The notes below the pieces were generated by a model. The model had not been told where the DNA came from. It saw only the letters and a list, made by a program, of their open reading frames with translations, and made no database searches. From assembly GCF_000820045.1 (NCBI RefSeq), contig NZ_CDBJ01000016.1, forward strand, positions 1-64,000: a stretch of 64,000 bases of DNA, read 5' to 3'. How positions within the stretch are numbered: position 1 is the stretch's first letter; each line of letters starts with the position of its first letter. A program made the translations under genes and the position numbers. Of the stretch, positions 25,439 to 33,549 are shown in pieces. The DNA comes from Aeromonas rivuli (GTDB lineage Bacteria; Pseudomonadota; Gammaproteobacteria; Enterobacterales; Aeromonadaceae).

Positions 25439-27151
25439 CTAAGCCGTGCCCTCCTCCTCGGCGGCTCCGTTCGCCAGCTCGGGCCGCAGCCAGGCACTGC
25501 GAAAATCGAACCAGCCCAGCGCCGTCATGCGCACCCCGTGCACCCCGACCCGGCTCTCCAGCTCCAGCCAGTGGTGAAACAGCGGCACAAACCAGGCTTG
25601 CTGCTGCAACCGGGCGAGCAGGAGCCGTGGCCCGGACTCATGACCAGATGCACGCCAGGCGGCCAGCCCCTGCCACAGGGCGCTCTGCTTGCTCCAGACC
25701 CTTTGCAACAGGGGGGTCCCCTGCAGCCAGGCATAGGGGGCGAAAGGCCCTTCATGCTCCAGATTGAGGGTGCCGAGCCAGAGATCCACATCCTCATCCT
25801 CGCCGCTGACCCAGCGACCGTAATCCAGGGTACGCACCTCCAGCTCGATGCCCCGCTCTGCCAGCAGGCTGGCCATGGCGCCGGCGCACTCGTGAAACTC
25901 CAGATGCTGGTTGAAACAGGCCAGCACCAGTCGCCTTGGCAGGGCCGCGGGTTCGGGCTGAGGTGGCGGCAAGGCTTCACGCCAATGGGGTAGCAAGCCT
26001 AGCGCGCTGGTCCAGCCCCGTTGCAACTCGGGGGCCACCCTGGCCATCAGGGCGACCGGATTGAGCAGGGTCAGCAGCCAGCGCCGCAGGGAGAGATCGG
26101 CCAGGGCCGCTGACCTGTCATCTTGCAACAAGAAGTAGCAACCGGACTCGAGTTCTGACTCACCCTGCATGGTACCCAGCTCGGGGCTGTCGCTGCCGAG
26201 GCGCAGGTGGCTCTCCAGCCGCTCCGCCAGTTCGGGCAGCATCCAGATGTCTATCTCGTCGAGCAGGGCACGCAGACCGAAGTAATCATCGAAGGCGGTC
26301 AGCCGGAGCTGCAAGGGATCATTGGCGCCAACCTTGTAGGGACCTGTGCCGACCGGGCGCAGGGCAAAGCCGGGCTGATCCTTGAGTTCCCGCGGCAAGA
26401 TGGCAGCCATGGGCTCGGCCAGCAGATGGGGCAGCCAGGGATCCGGGTTGGCGAGGTGTATGTCCAGGGTACGCGGCCAAGGGTGATCAAAGCCGACGAT
26501 ATGCTGGAACAGGGGGCGATCCCCGAGCGCGGCCAGGCTGTCGATCACATCCTGGATATCCAGGGACCGGCCATGGTGAAAGCGCACCGCAGGCCTCAGG
26601 TAAAAACGCCAATGACAGGGGCTCAACAGCTCCCAGTGGTGAGCCAAATCCCCCTCGATTTCCCCATTTTCCTCATTTCGCCGGGTCAGGCCGTTGAACA
26701 GCTGACGGGCCAGATGCACCTCGGAACGACGCAGGGGGCCGCTCGGCAGCAGGCCAGGCAGTGGCCGGTAATAGGGTACTCGCAGGATCTGACGCCCCTC
26801 CCGGGTCGCTTGACCCAGCTGCTCATAGAGCAAGGGGGTGACCAGATCGAGCCGCTCCCCCGCCAACGCCATGGCCTGAGCGAGCTGGCCCTGGCTCAGC
26901 AGAGCCCGCAATCTGCGCTGCAGGGATCCCTCCTGGCTGTCGAGCAGTTGCAGGGTGGATCGCTTGCCACGCCCGGCCCGGGCCGACCAGCTGAGCCACC
27001 CCTCCTGCTCCATGCGTCGCAGCAAGAGCCGGGCGTTACGGGGAGTACAGCAGAGCAGCTCGGCCACCTCGGCCAGGCTGAGTTCCAGTCGATCCGCCTC
27101 AAGCAGGCGGCTCAGACGCTGAAAATGCTGATAGAGACGGAGGCTGGTCAT
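25439..27151 (-). CDS. sgrR: SgrR-type transcriptional regulator
   Basis: In E. coli SgrR activates the small RNA SgrS during glucose-phosphate stress. The 570-residue product has the unusual SgrR layout: an N-terminal winged helix (residues 1-110; LSLAEVAELLCCTPRNARLLLRR) joined to a solute-binding-protein domain of family 5 (about 160-560; EVHLARQLFNGLTRR, DIQDVIDSLAAL, GTGPYKVG). The neighbouring divergent 58-codon ORF resembles SgrT, which strongly supports the call. The gene is read away from that ORF, with about 100 bases between the two starts, as in E. coli. Confidence 0.9.
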   Translation of the reverse strand: MTSLRLYQHFQRLSRLLEADRLELSLAEVAELLCCTPRNARLLLRRMEQEGWLSWSARAGRGKRSTLQLLDSQEGSLQRRLRALLSQGQLAQAMALAGERLDLVTPLLYEQLGQATREGRQILRVPYYRPLPGLLPSGPLRRSEVHLARQLFNGLTRRNEENGEIEGDLAHHWELLSPCHWRFYLRPAVRFHHGRSLDIQDVIDSLAALGDRPLFQHIVGFDHPWPRTLDIHLANPDPWLPHLLAEPMAAILPRELKDQPGFALRPVGTGPYKVGANDPLQLRLTAFDDYFGLRALLDEIDIWMLPELAERLESHLRLGSDSPELGTMQGESELESGCYFLLQDDRSAALADLSLRRWLLTLLNPVALMARVAPELQRGWTSALGLLPHWREALPPPQPEPAALPRRLVLACFNQHLEFHECAGAMASLLAERGIELEVRTLDYGRWVSGEDEDVDLWLGTLNLEHEGPFAPYAWLQGTPLLQRVWSKQSALWQGLAAWRASGHESGPRLLLARLQQQAWFVPLFHHWLELESRVGVHGVRMTALGWFDFRSAWLRPELANGAAEEEGTA

Positions 27152-27251
27152 AAAAGAGGAAATCCTGGTTGGCTAAGTCGTCAGTTTTTACTTCCGCATT
27201 TTAGCTCAATACTGCTGGCGAACGTGAGAACCACAGCACAGGAGCACTCAA

Positions 27252-27428
27252 ATGAACTCAGTACAGCCCCTCAAACCAAGCCGGATCCAGCAAGGGATGC
27301 GCCGTTACTTCAAGCGGATCCTGCCCCGCCCACTGTCGCTGGTGGAAGATCCCATGGCCCAGCTCAATCGCCTGATGCAGTGGGACATGCACCAGATCGA
27401 CGACAAGGAGTACCGTCGCCGCCTGTAG
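27252..27428 (+). CDS. sgrT: Small SgrT-like protein divergent from sgrR
   Basis: A 58-codon ORF with a strong GGAG ribosome-binding site. The protein contains MRRYFKRILPRPLSLVE followed by LNRLMQWDMHQIDD. E. coli SgrT, as I recall it, starts MRQFYQHYF and has EGLMQWDDRN, so the LMQWD core and the basic/aromatic start are shared. The position, divergent from sgrR, is also that of sgrS/sgrT. SgrT inhibits the glucose permease PtsG under sugar-phosphate stress. If correct, the transcript should also act as the SgrS small RNA, but I cannot identify its pairing region or a clear terminator with a U run. Confidence rests on a short motif plus synteny. Confidence 0.62.
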   Translation: MNSVQPLKPSRIQQGMRRYFKRILPRPLSLVEDPMAQLNRLMQWDMHQIDDKEYRRRL

Positions 27429-27490
27429 CAGAGATGCGCAATAGCTTTGCCAATACGGTCTGTTTACAACGAGTGAGGGCCTGCTAGATT

Positions 27491-27506
27491 GGACGTCTAT
27501 CCATCC
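27491..27506 (+). promoter_or_regulatory. Possible MetJ operator upstream of metY
   Basis: GGACGTCT matches the MetJ box AGACGTCT at 7 of 8 positions, but the adjacent octamer ATCCATCC is weak. CGACGTCC, a 6 of 8 match, lies nearby at 27517. This is suggestive only. Confidence 0.4.
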
Positions 27507-27539
27507 ATAATGGCGACGACGTCCAACAAGGAGTGTGTG

Positions 27540-28808
27540 ATGAAAGATGCGACCCTGGCCCTGCACCACGGCTTTTCCCACGATCCCGCCACCAAGGCGG
27601 TGGCCGTGCCCATCTACCAGACGGTGGCCTACGAGTTCGACAGCGCCCAGCACGGGGCGGATCTGTTCAACCTGGCGGTGCCCGGCAACATCTACACCCG
27701 CATCATGAACCCCACCAACGACGTGCTGGAGCAGCGAATGGCCGCCCTGGAGGGGGGCATCGCCGGGCTGGTGGTCTCGGCGGGGTCTGCCGCCATCACC
27801 TACGCCATTCAGGCGCTGACCGCCGCCGGCGACAACATCGTCTCCACCCCCCAGCTCTACGGCGGCACCTACACCCTGTTCGCCCACATGCTGCCGAGTT
27901 TCGGGGTCGAGGTGCGTTTTGCCAGGGATGACAGCGCCGAGGCCATCGCCGCCCTCATCGACGACAAGACCAAGGCGGTCTATTGCGAGAGCATCGGCAA
28001 CCCGGCGGGCAACATCGTCGATCTGGCGGCCTTCGCCAGGGTGGCCCACGCCCGTGGCGTGCCGCTTATCGTCGACAACACCGTCGCCACCCCGGTGCTG
28101 TGCAAGCCCATCGAGCACGGCGCCGACATAGTGGTGCACAGCCTCACCAAGTACGTGGGCGGTCACGGCAACTCGCTGGGCGGCGTCATCGTCGACTCGG
28201 GCAAGTTCCCCTGGGCGGATCACGCCGAACGCTTCCCCCAGCTCACCCAGCCGGAGCCCTCCTACCACGGGGTGGTCTACACCGACGCCTTCGGCCCTGC
28301 GGCCTTCATCGGCCGGGTGCGCACCGTGCCCCTGCGCAATACCGGTGCGGCCCTGGCCCCCATGAACGCCTTCCTGCTGTTGCAGGGGCTGGAGACCCTG
28401 AGCCTGCGCATGGAGCGCCACGTGGACAACGCCCTGCGGGTCGCCCACCACCTCAAGCATCACCCCAAGGTGGCCTGGGTCAGCTACGCCGGCCTGCCGG
28501 ATCACCCCCACTATCCGCTGGCGGAGAAGTACATGGGCGGCCGCCCCTCGGCCATCCTCTCCTTCGGTCTGAAGGAAGGGTACGAGGCCGGGGTGCGCTT
28601 CTACGATGCGCTCAAGATCTTCAAGCGACTGGTCAATATCGGCGACGCCAAGTCCCTGGCCTGCCACCCCGCCTCCACCACCCATCGCCAGCTGAGCGAG
28701 GAGGAACAGACAAAGGCGGGGGTCAAGCCGGAGATGATCCGGCTGTCGGTGGGGATCGAGGCCATCGAAGACATATTGGTGGATCTGGATCAGGCGCTGG
28801 CGGCCTGA
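27540..28808 (+). CDS. metY: O-acetylhomoserine sulfhydrylase (MetY-type)
   Basis: A PLP enzyme of the Cys/Met metabolism family that makes homocysteine (or methionine) from an activated homoserine and sulfide or methanethiol. The 422 residues match MetY length. Visible are VPIYQTVAYEF, YTRIMNPTNDVLEQRMAALEGG, the phosphate-binding SAGSAAITYAI, Asp in LIVDNTVATP, the PLP Lys in VHSLTKYVGGHGNSLGG, and the MetY-specific insert with PSYHGVVYTDAFGPAAFIGRVR. The ATG at 27540 follows AAGGAG. The MetA in this window carries the succinyl-type residue, so the true in vivo substrate needs thought. It is followed by a strong terminator. Confidence 0.92.
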   Translation: MKDATLALHHGFSHDPATKAVAVPIYQTVAYEFDSAQHGADLFNLAVPGNIYTRIMNPTNDVLEQRMAALEGGIAGLVVSAGSAAITYAIQALTAAGDNIVSTPQLYGGTYTLFAHMLPSFGVEVRFARDDSAEAIAALIDDKTKAVYCESIGNPAGNIVDLAAFARVAHARGVPLIVDNTVATPVLCKPIEHGADIVVHSLTKYVGGHGNSLGGVIVDSGKFPWADHAERFPQLTQPEPSYHGVVYTDAFGPAAFIGRVRTVPLRNTGAALAPMNAFLLLQGLETLSLRMERHVDNALRVAHHLKHHPKVAWVSYAGLPDHPHYPLAEKYMGGRPSAILSFGLKEGYEAGVRFYDALKIFKRLVNIGDAKSLACHPASTTHRQLSEEEQTKAGVKPEMIRLSVGIEAIEDILVDLDQALAA

Positions 28809-28816
28809 ATCAGTAC

Positions 28817-28844
28817 AGAGCGGGCATCTGCCCGCTCTTTTTTG
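28817..28844 (+). terminator. Rho-independent terminator of metY
   Basis: GAGCGGGC-ATCT-GCCCGCTC followed by TTTTTT, just after the stop codon. Confidence 0.92.
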
Positions 28845-28910
28845 TCTGCCGGTGAACCAGTCACCACGCCGGCGCGTATCATGCCCTTCCGCCACCCCAT
28901 CGAGGTTCCC

Positions 28911-29534
28911 ATGATAGTCCTGCATCACCTGAACAAGTCCCGCTCCCAACGCATCATCTGGCTGCTCGAAGAGCTGGGGCTGCCTTACCAGATAAAGGCC
29001 TACCAGCGCGATGCCGCTACCTTTTTGGCCCCCCCCGAGCTCAAGGCCATTCATCCCCTTGGCAAATCCCCTGTCATCGAGTTTGACGGGCGGATCCTGG
29101 CAGAATCCGGCGCCATCACCGAATACCTGATCGCCCGCCATGCTCCCCACACCCTGGCTCCTGATCCCGAGAGCCCGGAGTACGCCGACTACCTGCAGTG
29201 GCTCCACTTCGCCGAGAGCTCAGGCATCTTGCCGCTGCTGCTGGACATGTTCGTGCGCAAGGATGGCAGCCTGATGCGCTTCCTGCCGGGCTACGCCCAG
29301 GTGGAGTGCGCCAAGGTGCTGGGCTATCTCAATGAGGTGCTGGCGACCCGCCGCTATCTGGTGGGGGAGCGTCTCTCCGGCGCCGACATCATGAACTCCT
29401 TCCTGGTCGATCTGCTGGCCCAGGGCGGCCAGCTGGCCCAGTTCCCGCACCTTAAGAGCTACTGGGAACGCCTCAATACCCATCCGGCCCGTCAGAAGGC
29501 GGCAGCCCTGGAACGCGAGCTGGATCACGCCTGA
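28911..29534 (+). CDS. Glutathione S-transferase family protein
   Basis: A cytosolic GST-like protein of 207 residues. The thioredoxin-fold N-terminal domain (1-80) has the candidate catalytic Ser in HHLNKSRSQRIIWLLEELG, the cis-Pro segment GKSPVIEFDG and the glutathione-binding ILAESGAITEYL. The helical C-terminal domain has the conserved LSGADIMNSFLVD N-cap. The ATG at 28911 follows GAGG. It resembles YfcG/GstA-type or beta-like bacterial GSTs. The substrate is unknown. The gene lies between two terminators and so is probably monocistronic. Confidence 0.92.
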   Translation: MIVLHHLNKSRSQRIIWLLEELGLPYQIKAYQRDAATFLAPPELKAIHPLGKSPVIEFDGRILAESGAITEYLIARHAPHTLAPDPESPEYADYLQWLHFAESSGILPLLLDMFVRKDGSLMRFLPGYAQVECAKVLGYLNEVLATRRYLVGERLSGADIMNSFLVDLLAQGGQLAQFPHLKSYWERLNTHPARQKAAALERELDHA

Positions 29535-29561
29535 GCCCCCGGCACGCCACCACAACATGCA

Positions 29562-29590
29562 AAACGCCCCGAATGCGGGGCGTTCTCTTT
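29562..29590 (+). terminator. Rho-independent terminator of the GST gene
   Basis: AAACGCCCC-GAAT-GGGGCGTT followed by CTCTTTT. Confidence 0.85.
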
Positions 29591-29665
29591 TCAGCTCGGG
29601 AGCCGAGGGATCTGAGTGCACAGGGAAGATCCTGGCAACCTCTCCCTTGGCTCCAGCGCCCGGGC

Positions 29666-29771
29666 TTAGAGGGCGTGGGAAAGGATCCGCGCCACTATTA
29701 TTGCCCGGCTCTCTCTGTCGCCCGAAGCTGGAGCCCCTGACTTAAAGCGCATGTGAAAGGATCCTGGCGAC
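29666..29771 (-). repeat. Second copy of the yqhD 3' tail, 76 bp downstream of the gene
   Basis: On the minus strand, 29695-29666 encodes VARILSHAL-stop, identical in protein to the last nine codons of yqhD at 29771-29742. The two 30-base segments differ at seven positions, all synonymous. A possible third, decayed copy (GTTGCCAGGATC, encoding VARI) lies near 29630-29641. The copy sits between the yqhD stop and the terminator of the neighbouring gene. Confidence 0.93.
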
Positions 29772-30893
29772 CTTGTCCGGATCTATGTCCTGATGCTCAC
29801 CCAGCGCCGTCAGTTCGAAGCGCTTGAGGTTGGAGCAGATGGCCGGAATGCAGCTCTCGTTGAGGCCGTAATCCGACAAGCGGGTGCCGACGCCCATCTG
29901 CTGGAAGAACTGCTCGGTACGGATGATGGCCTCCTCGATGCGCAGCGCCTTGTCCTCCCGACTCGCCTGCCAGACCCGCTTGGCATATTGGCACAGCTTC
30001 TCCTGCTTCTGGGCAGATTGCTCCCGCAGCAGGGAGGGCAGCACCACCGCCAGGCTCTGGGCGTGATCCAGCCCGTACAGGGCGGTGAGCTGGTGACCGA
30101 TGGCATGGGTGGACCAGTCATGGGGCACGCCGCGGCCGATCAGGCCATTGAGGGCCAGACTGGCGGCCCACATGATGTTGGCGCGCACCTGGTAGTTCTG
30201 CGGCTCGGACAGGGCCAGGGGGCCATTGTCGATCAGCACCTGCAGCAAGCCCTCGGCCAGCCTGTCCTGCACATCCCCCCCGACCGGGAAGGTGAGGTAC
30301 TGCTCCAGGATATGGACGAAGGCATCCACCACGCCGTTGCCCACCTGGCGCACTGGCAGGCTGTAAGTCGTCGTGGGATCGAGCACCGCAAATTGCGGCA
30401 GCACCAGCGGATTGTAGAAGGAGAGCTTGGCATCGCCCCGACTCACCACGGCAGCGGGATTGCTCTCCGAGCCGGTCGCAGGCAGGGTCAGCACGCAGCC
30501 AAGGGGCAGAGCGTGCTCGAAGGGTGCATCGCTCTTCAATATGTCCCAGGGATCCTCGCCCTGATAACAGGCGGCGGCAGCGACAAACTTGCTGCCATCC
30601 ACCACGGAGCCGCCACCCACCGCCAGCAGGAAATCGATCCCCTCGCGTTTCACCAGGGCGACCGCCTCCATCAGCTGATCGTACTGGGGGTTGGCGCCTA
30701 TGCCGGAGAACTCTTGCCAGTCCAGACCCGTTAGTGCAGCCACCAGCTGGTCATAGACGCCGTTGTGTTTGATGCTGCCACCGCCATAGAGCACCAGCAC
30801 GCGACTGCCTGCCGGGATAAGGTCGGGCAGGCTGGCAATCTGGCCTTCGCCAAAGCAGACCCGGGTCGGATTCGAGTATTGAAAGTTGTACAA
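29742..30893 (-). CDS. yqhD: NADPH-dependent aldehyde reductase, YqhD-type iron/zinc alcohol dehydrogenase
   Basis: A group III metal-dependent alcohol dehydrogenase; E. coli YqhD detoxifies short aldehydes using NADPH. The 383-residue product has the nucleotide-binding YGGGSIKHNG and LLAVGGGSVVDGSKF, the catalytic-region TLPATGSES, and metal ligands in VVDAFVHILEQY (Asp, His) and VPHDWSTHAIGHQLTALYGLDHAQ (two His). No ATG is available near the N terminus. The TTG at 30893 (MYNFQYSNPTRVCFGEG) has GAGGA eight bases upstream and aligns with the E. coli start. A TTG 24 bases further upstream lacks a ribosome-binding site. Confidence 0.92.
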   Translation of the reverse strand: MYNFQYSNPTRVCFGEGQIASLPDLIPAGSRVLVLYGGGSIKHNGVYDQLVAALTGLDWQEFSGIGANPQYDQLMEAVALVKREGIDFLLAVGGGSVVDGSKFVAAAACYQGEDPWDILKSDAPFEHALPLGCVLTLPATGSESNPAAVVSRGDAKLSFYNPLVLPQFAVLDPTTTYSLPVRQVGNGVVDAFVHILEQYLTFPVGGDVQDRLAEGLLQVLIDNGPLALSEPQNYQVRANIMWAASLALNGLIGRGVPHDWSTHAIGHQLTALYGLDHAQSLAVVLPSLLREQSAQKQEKLCQYAKRVWQASREDKALRIEEAIIRTEQFFQQMGVGTRLSDYGLNESCIPAICSNLKRFELTALGEHQDIDPDKVARILSHAL

Positions 30894-31136
30894 GGCAGGA
30901 TCCTCACAGATGGTCAAACGGGGAGCGTTGTGCCGTCATTGTGCCCCTGCCGCCCCATGAGGTCAAAAAACGAGAGCTGACCATCAAAATGAAGATTGTC
31001 ACCAATCTCAATGAGGTAGCCAAGCGCGACTCTGTTATGGTCGTTCAGGGCAAGACTCCGGTAAATAAGCATCATGCCGCGTCATCATTCACAGAGGCCC
31101 GCTTTGCCACTACTTCCCAGCTATGAGGTGTTAAAA

Positions 31137-31718
31137 ATGAAATTGAAGCATGCATGGATTGCCGCCCTCTTCACCCTCTCGACCGGCCTGGCCCAGGCAA
31201 CCGAGCTCACTGCCGAAGTATTGAGCGCGCCAGGTAAGGCCAACTTGATGGAGGTCATGACCGCCTCAGCGACCGTCACCGCCATCGACATGGCAAGCCG
31301 CAAGGTCAGCCTGAAGAATGCCGCAGGGGATCTGTTCGACATAGTGGCCGGTGACAAGGTCACCAACCTGCAGAGCCTCAAAGTCGGTGACACTATCACG
31401 CTGGAGTACCTGCAGATGCTGGATCTGGAGCTGCTCAAAGGCACCGCCGGGGTGAGAAAGCGCATCGTGGAAGTGGCTGCGGATAAAGCCGCCGCGGGTC
31501 AGACCCCAGAGGCGGGCGTTGGCGCCAAGGTCACCCTCTATGGGGACATCATCGCTCTCGACAAACAGCAGCAAACGGTCACCGTTAAAGGTGTGGATCA
31601 CACCGTCGTCGTGAAGGTCCAGAACCCGGATCAGTTTGCCCTGATGGCAAAAGGCGATCAGATCAAGGCAATTCAGACCCAGGCGGTGGGGATCAGCATA
31701 GCGCCAGCCCAGAAATAA
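31137..31718 (+). CDS. Periplasmic protein of unknown function with beta repeats
   Basis: The 193-residue protein has a signal peptide (MKLKHAWIAALFTLSTGLAQA). The mature part contains two similar segments of the form ATVTAIDMASRKVSLKNAAGD...VAGDKVTNLQSLKVGDTITLEY and LYGDIIALDKQQQTVTVKGVD...VQNPDQFALMAKGDQIKAIQ. These look like paired small beta barrels, of the kind seen in periplasmic metal- or ligand-binding proteins of unknown role. The ATG follows GAGGTG. It stands alone with its own terminator. No function is assigned. Confidence 0.65.
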   Translation: MKLKHAWIAALFTLSTGLAQATELTAEVLSAPGKANLMEVMTASATVTAIDMASRKVSLKNAAGDLFDIVAGDKVTNLQSLKVGDTITLEYLQMLDLELLKGTAGVRKRIVEVAADKAAAGQTPEAGVGAKVTLYGDIIALDKQQQTVTVKGVDHTVVVKVQNPDQFALMAKGDQIKAIQTQAVGISIAPAQK

Positions 31719-31765
31719 CCCCCGGGCGAGCGCTTCCCATCGCCCGTCAACATCAGTCCGCATAA

Positions 31766-31796
31766 CAGAAGAGGCACCCTGGGGTGCCTCTTCTTG
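31766..31796. terminator. Bidirectional terminator
   Basis: AGAAGAGGCACC / GGTGCCTCTTCT followed by TGTTTGG, between the convergent hypothetical gene and ydfG. Confidence 0.8.
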
Positions 31797-31823
31797 TTTG
31801 GTCAACGCAATACCTGTGACCCT

Positions 31824-32570
31824 TCAGCCACGGCTGATGTGCAGGGGGCCGAAGGTCTGGGCCACCGGCATGATCTCGATGCTGTTGATATTGACGTGGG
31901 CGGGCTGCTCGCCGATCCAGAGCACCGTATTGGCGATGTCTTCTGGCAAGATAGCCTGCACCCCCTGGTAGACGGTCGCCGCCTTGGCATCGTCACCATG
32001 GAAGCGCACGTTGGAGAACTCGGTGCCGCCGCACAGGCCGGGCTCCACATTGGTGACCCGCACCGCCGAGCCAGCCAGATCGGCACGCAGATTCAGGCTG
32101 AACTGCTTCACGAACGCCTTGGTGGCGCCATAGACGTTGCCGCCCGGATAGGGGTAGGTGCCCGCGATGGAGCCGATATTGATCACATGGCCGCGGTTGC
32201 GCGCCACCATGCCCGGCAGCAGGAGCCGGGTGACCAGAGTCAGGCCACTGATGTTGGTGGCTATCATCTGCTCCCAATCATCAAGATCCGATTGGTGGGC
32301 CGGTGCCAGTCCCAGGGCCAGACCGGCATTGTTGACCAGCAGATCCACCTCGCTCCAGCTTGCGGGCAATCCCTCGAGGGCGGCGCGGGTGGCCGCCTTG
32401 TCCTGCACGTCAAACACCAGCGGCAGAAAGCTGTCACCCAGCTCATCGGCCAGGGCTGCCAGACGCTCGGCACGCCGTCCTGTGCCAATCACCTTGTGAC
32501 CCGCCTGTACCAGCGCGCGGCTGATCGCCTCACCAAAACCGGACGAGGCGCCCGTTACCATTGCAATCAT
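31824..32570 (-). CDS. ydfG: NADP-dependent 3-hydroxy acid dehydrogenase YdfG
   Basis: A short-chain dehydrogenase that oxidises L-allo-threonine, serine and 3-hydroxy acids and reduces malonic semialdehyde. The 248 residues are a near full-length match to E. coli YdfG: the cofactor loop VTGASSGFGEAISRALV with GTGRRAERL (NADP preference), LLVNNAGLALGL, catalytic Ser in NIGSIAG, YGATKAF with Tyr and Lys, and the family end VNINSIEIMPVAQTFGPL. It is a single gene with no close partner. Confidence 0.95.
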   Translation of the reverse strand: MIAMVTGASSGFGEAISRALVQAGHKVIGTGRRAERLAALADELGDSFLPLVFDVQDKAATRAALEGLPASWSEVDLLVNNAGLALGLAPAHQSDLDDWEQMIATNISGLTLVTRLLLPGMVARNRGHVINIGSIAGTYPYPGGNVYGATKAFVKQFSLNLRADLAGSAVRVTNVEPGLCGGTEFSNVRFHGDDAKAATVYQGVQAILPEDIANTVLWIGEQPAHVNINSIEIMPVAQTFGPLHISRG

Positions 32571-32630
32571 CTGAGCCTCCTTGGCTGCTATTCAAATCGG
32601 TTATCGAAGATTCTCATCTCTTGAGATGTG

Positions 32631-32870
32631 TCAGTCGAGCTCGCGTCCCCCGACCTTGCGCCAGATAAAAACCAGCAGGTGCAGCGCAAACAGCAACGAA
32701 CCGGCGAGTCCGAACAGCAGGGCCGTCAAGGCATGAACCGAGCGGTCTGCCCCCAGCCACCACCAGGCGGCCCACCCCATCAGGCCGATGACCAGGGTCT
32801 GGATGGCGCAGACCGGGCAACGGCCCAGCTTGGCGCGGATCGCAGTCGCGAGACAGGCCTCACAGCTCAC
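32631..32870 (-). CDS. Small membrane protein, DUF3624-like
   Basis: A 79-residue protein with two Cys pairs at the N terminus (CEACLATAIRAKLGRCPVC), possibly a metal site. Two TM segments follow (TLVIGLMGWAAWWWL and ALTALLFGLAGSLLFALHLLVF) and a short basic tail. The GTG at 32870 places the start inside the 3' end of the GNAT gene (11-base overlap), which suggests coupling. It resembles DUF3624 proteins of Vibrionales and Aeromonadales, from memory. The function is unknown. Confidence 0.68.
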   Translation of the reverse strand: MSCEACLATAIRAKLGRCPVCAIQTLVIGLMGWAAWWWLGADRSVHALTALLFGLAGSLLFALHLLVFIWRKVGGRELD

Positions 32871-33363
32871 GGAGATAATCCGGGATGGCGACAGCGCCCG
32901 CCCTTTTGGGTTCACGCAGTCGCAGCACCAGTCGATGGGCATGCTGATCCCGGCCGTAATAATCGGGCAGTCGTTGCTGGGCCTTGAAGCCGAGCCGCTG
33001 ATAGAGAGGCAGCGCCTCATCGTTGCCATCGGCCACTTCGAGCCGGATGGCCCCCCATCCCTGGGCCTTGCCTTTGGCGATCACCTGCTCAAGCAGACGA
33101 CGGGCCCAGCCCTGGCGCCGCATCCGCCAATGAATGGCCAGGGTCTGGATCACCAGTCGATCCCAGCCTTTGTGTTCCAGCAGGCAGAGATAGCCCATCA
33201 GCTGGCCCTTGGTATCGTGCAGCAGCAGGGTGCGCCCCTTGGCATGACCGAGCAGATAGTGCCAGCGATTGCGGCCAAAGGCGACCTCGGGTGGGAAGCA
33301 GTAACGCTCCAGTTTTACGATGGCGCCCAGATCATCGGGAAGGGCGGCGCGCAGGGTCAACAC
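32860..33363 (-). CDS. GNAT-family N-acetyltransferase (RimI-like)
   Basis: A 167-residue acetyltransferase with the acetyl-CoA binding motif in LAIHWRMRRQGWARRLLEQVI (R/QxxGxG/A form), followed by IRLEVADGNDEALPLYQRLGFKAQQRLPDYYGRD, which is typical of RimI-like enzymes. I chose the GTG at 33363 because CGAGGA lies seven bases upstream. Longer frames would start without a ribosome-binding site. The substrate is unknown. It overlaps a DUF3624-like gene and is divergent from a RimK-type ligase, hinting at a protein-modification cluster. Confidence 0.85.
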   Translation of the reverse strand: MLTLRAALPDDLGAIVKLERYCFPPEVAFGRNRWHYLLGHAKGRTLLLHDTKGQLMGYLCLLEHKGWDRLVIQTLAIHWRMRRQGWARRLLEQVIAKGKAQGWGAIRLEVADGNDEALPLYQRLGFKAQQRLPDYYGRDQHAHRLVLRLREPKRAGAVAIPDYLREL

Positions 33364-33549
33364 AGGGAAGTCCTCGTTTGAGTTATTTATCTTCAGCACC
33401 AGAAATGCGACTTGTATCACAAGTTACCAAAGCGTCATATTAGGCACTCTAACCTCTTGTCCCCCCTCGCGCCATGGTCGTGCTGTCGGTGCATCGAAGC
33501 CCACCGGGGATACTGCCATACCGGCAGTCCGATCCCTGGAGCCGAAAAT

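Noticed and set aside
27238..27254. Resemblance of the small ORF leader (CAGGAGCACTCAAATG) to the E. coli ptsG ribosome-binding region, the SgrS target
   Set aside because: GGAG-based sites are common and the match is short; it cannot be told from chance without further evidence.
27258..29207. A 649-codon ORF antisense to the small ORF, metY and the GST gene
   Set aside because: It spans three well-supported genes on the other strand and would ignore two terminators; no recognisable domain.
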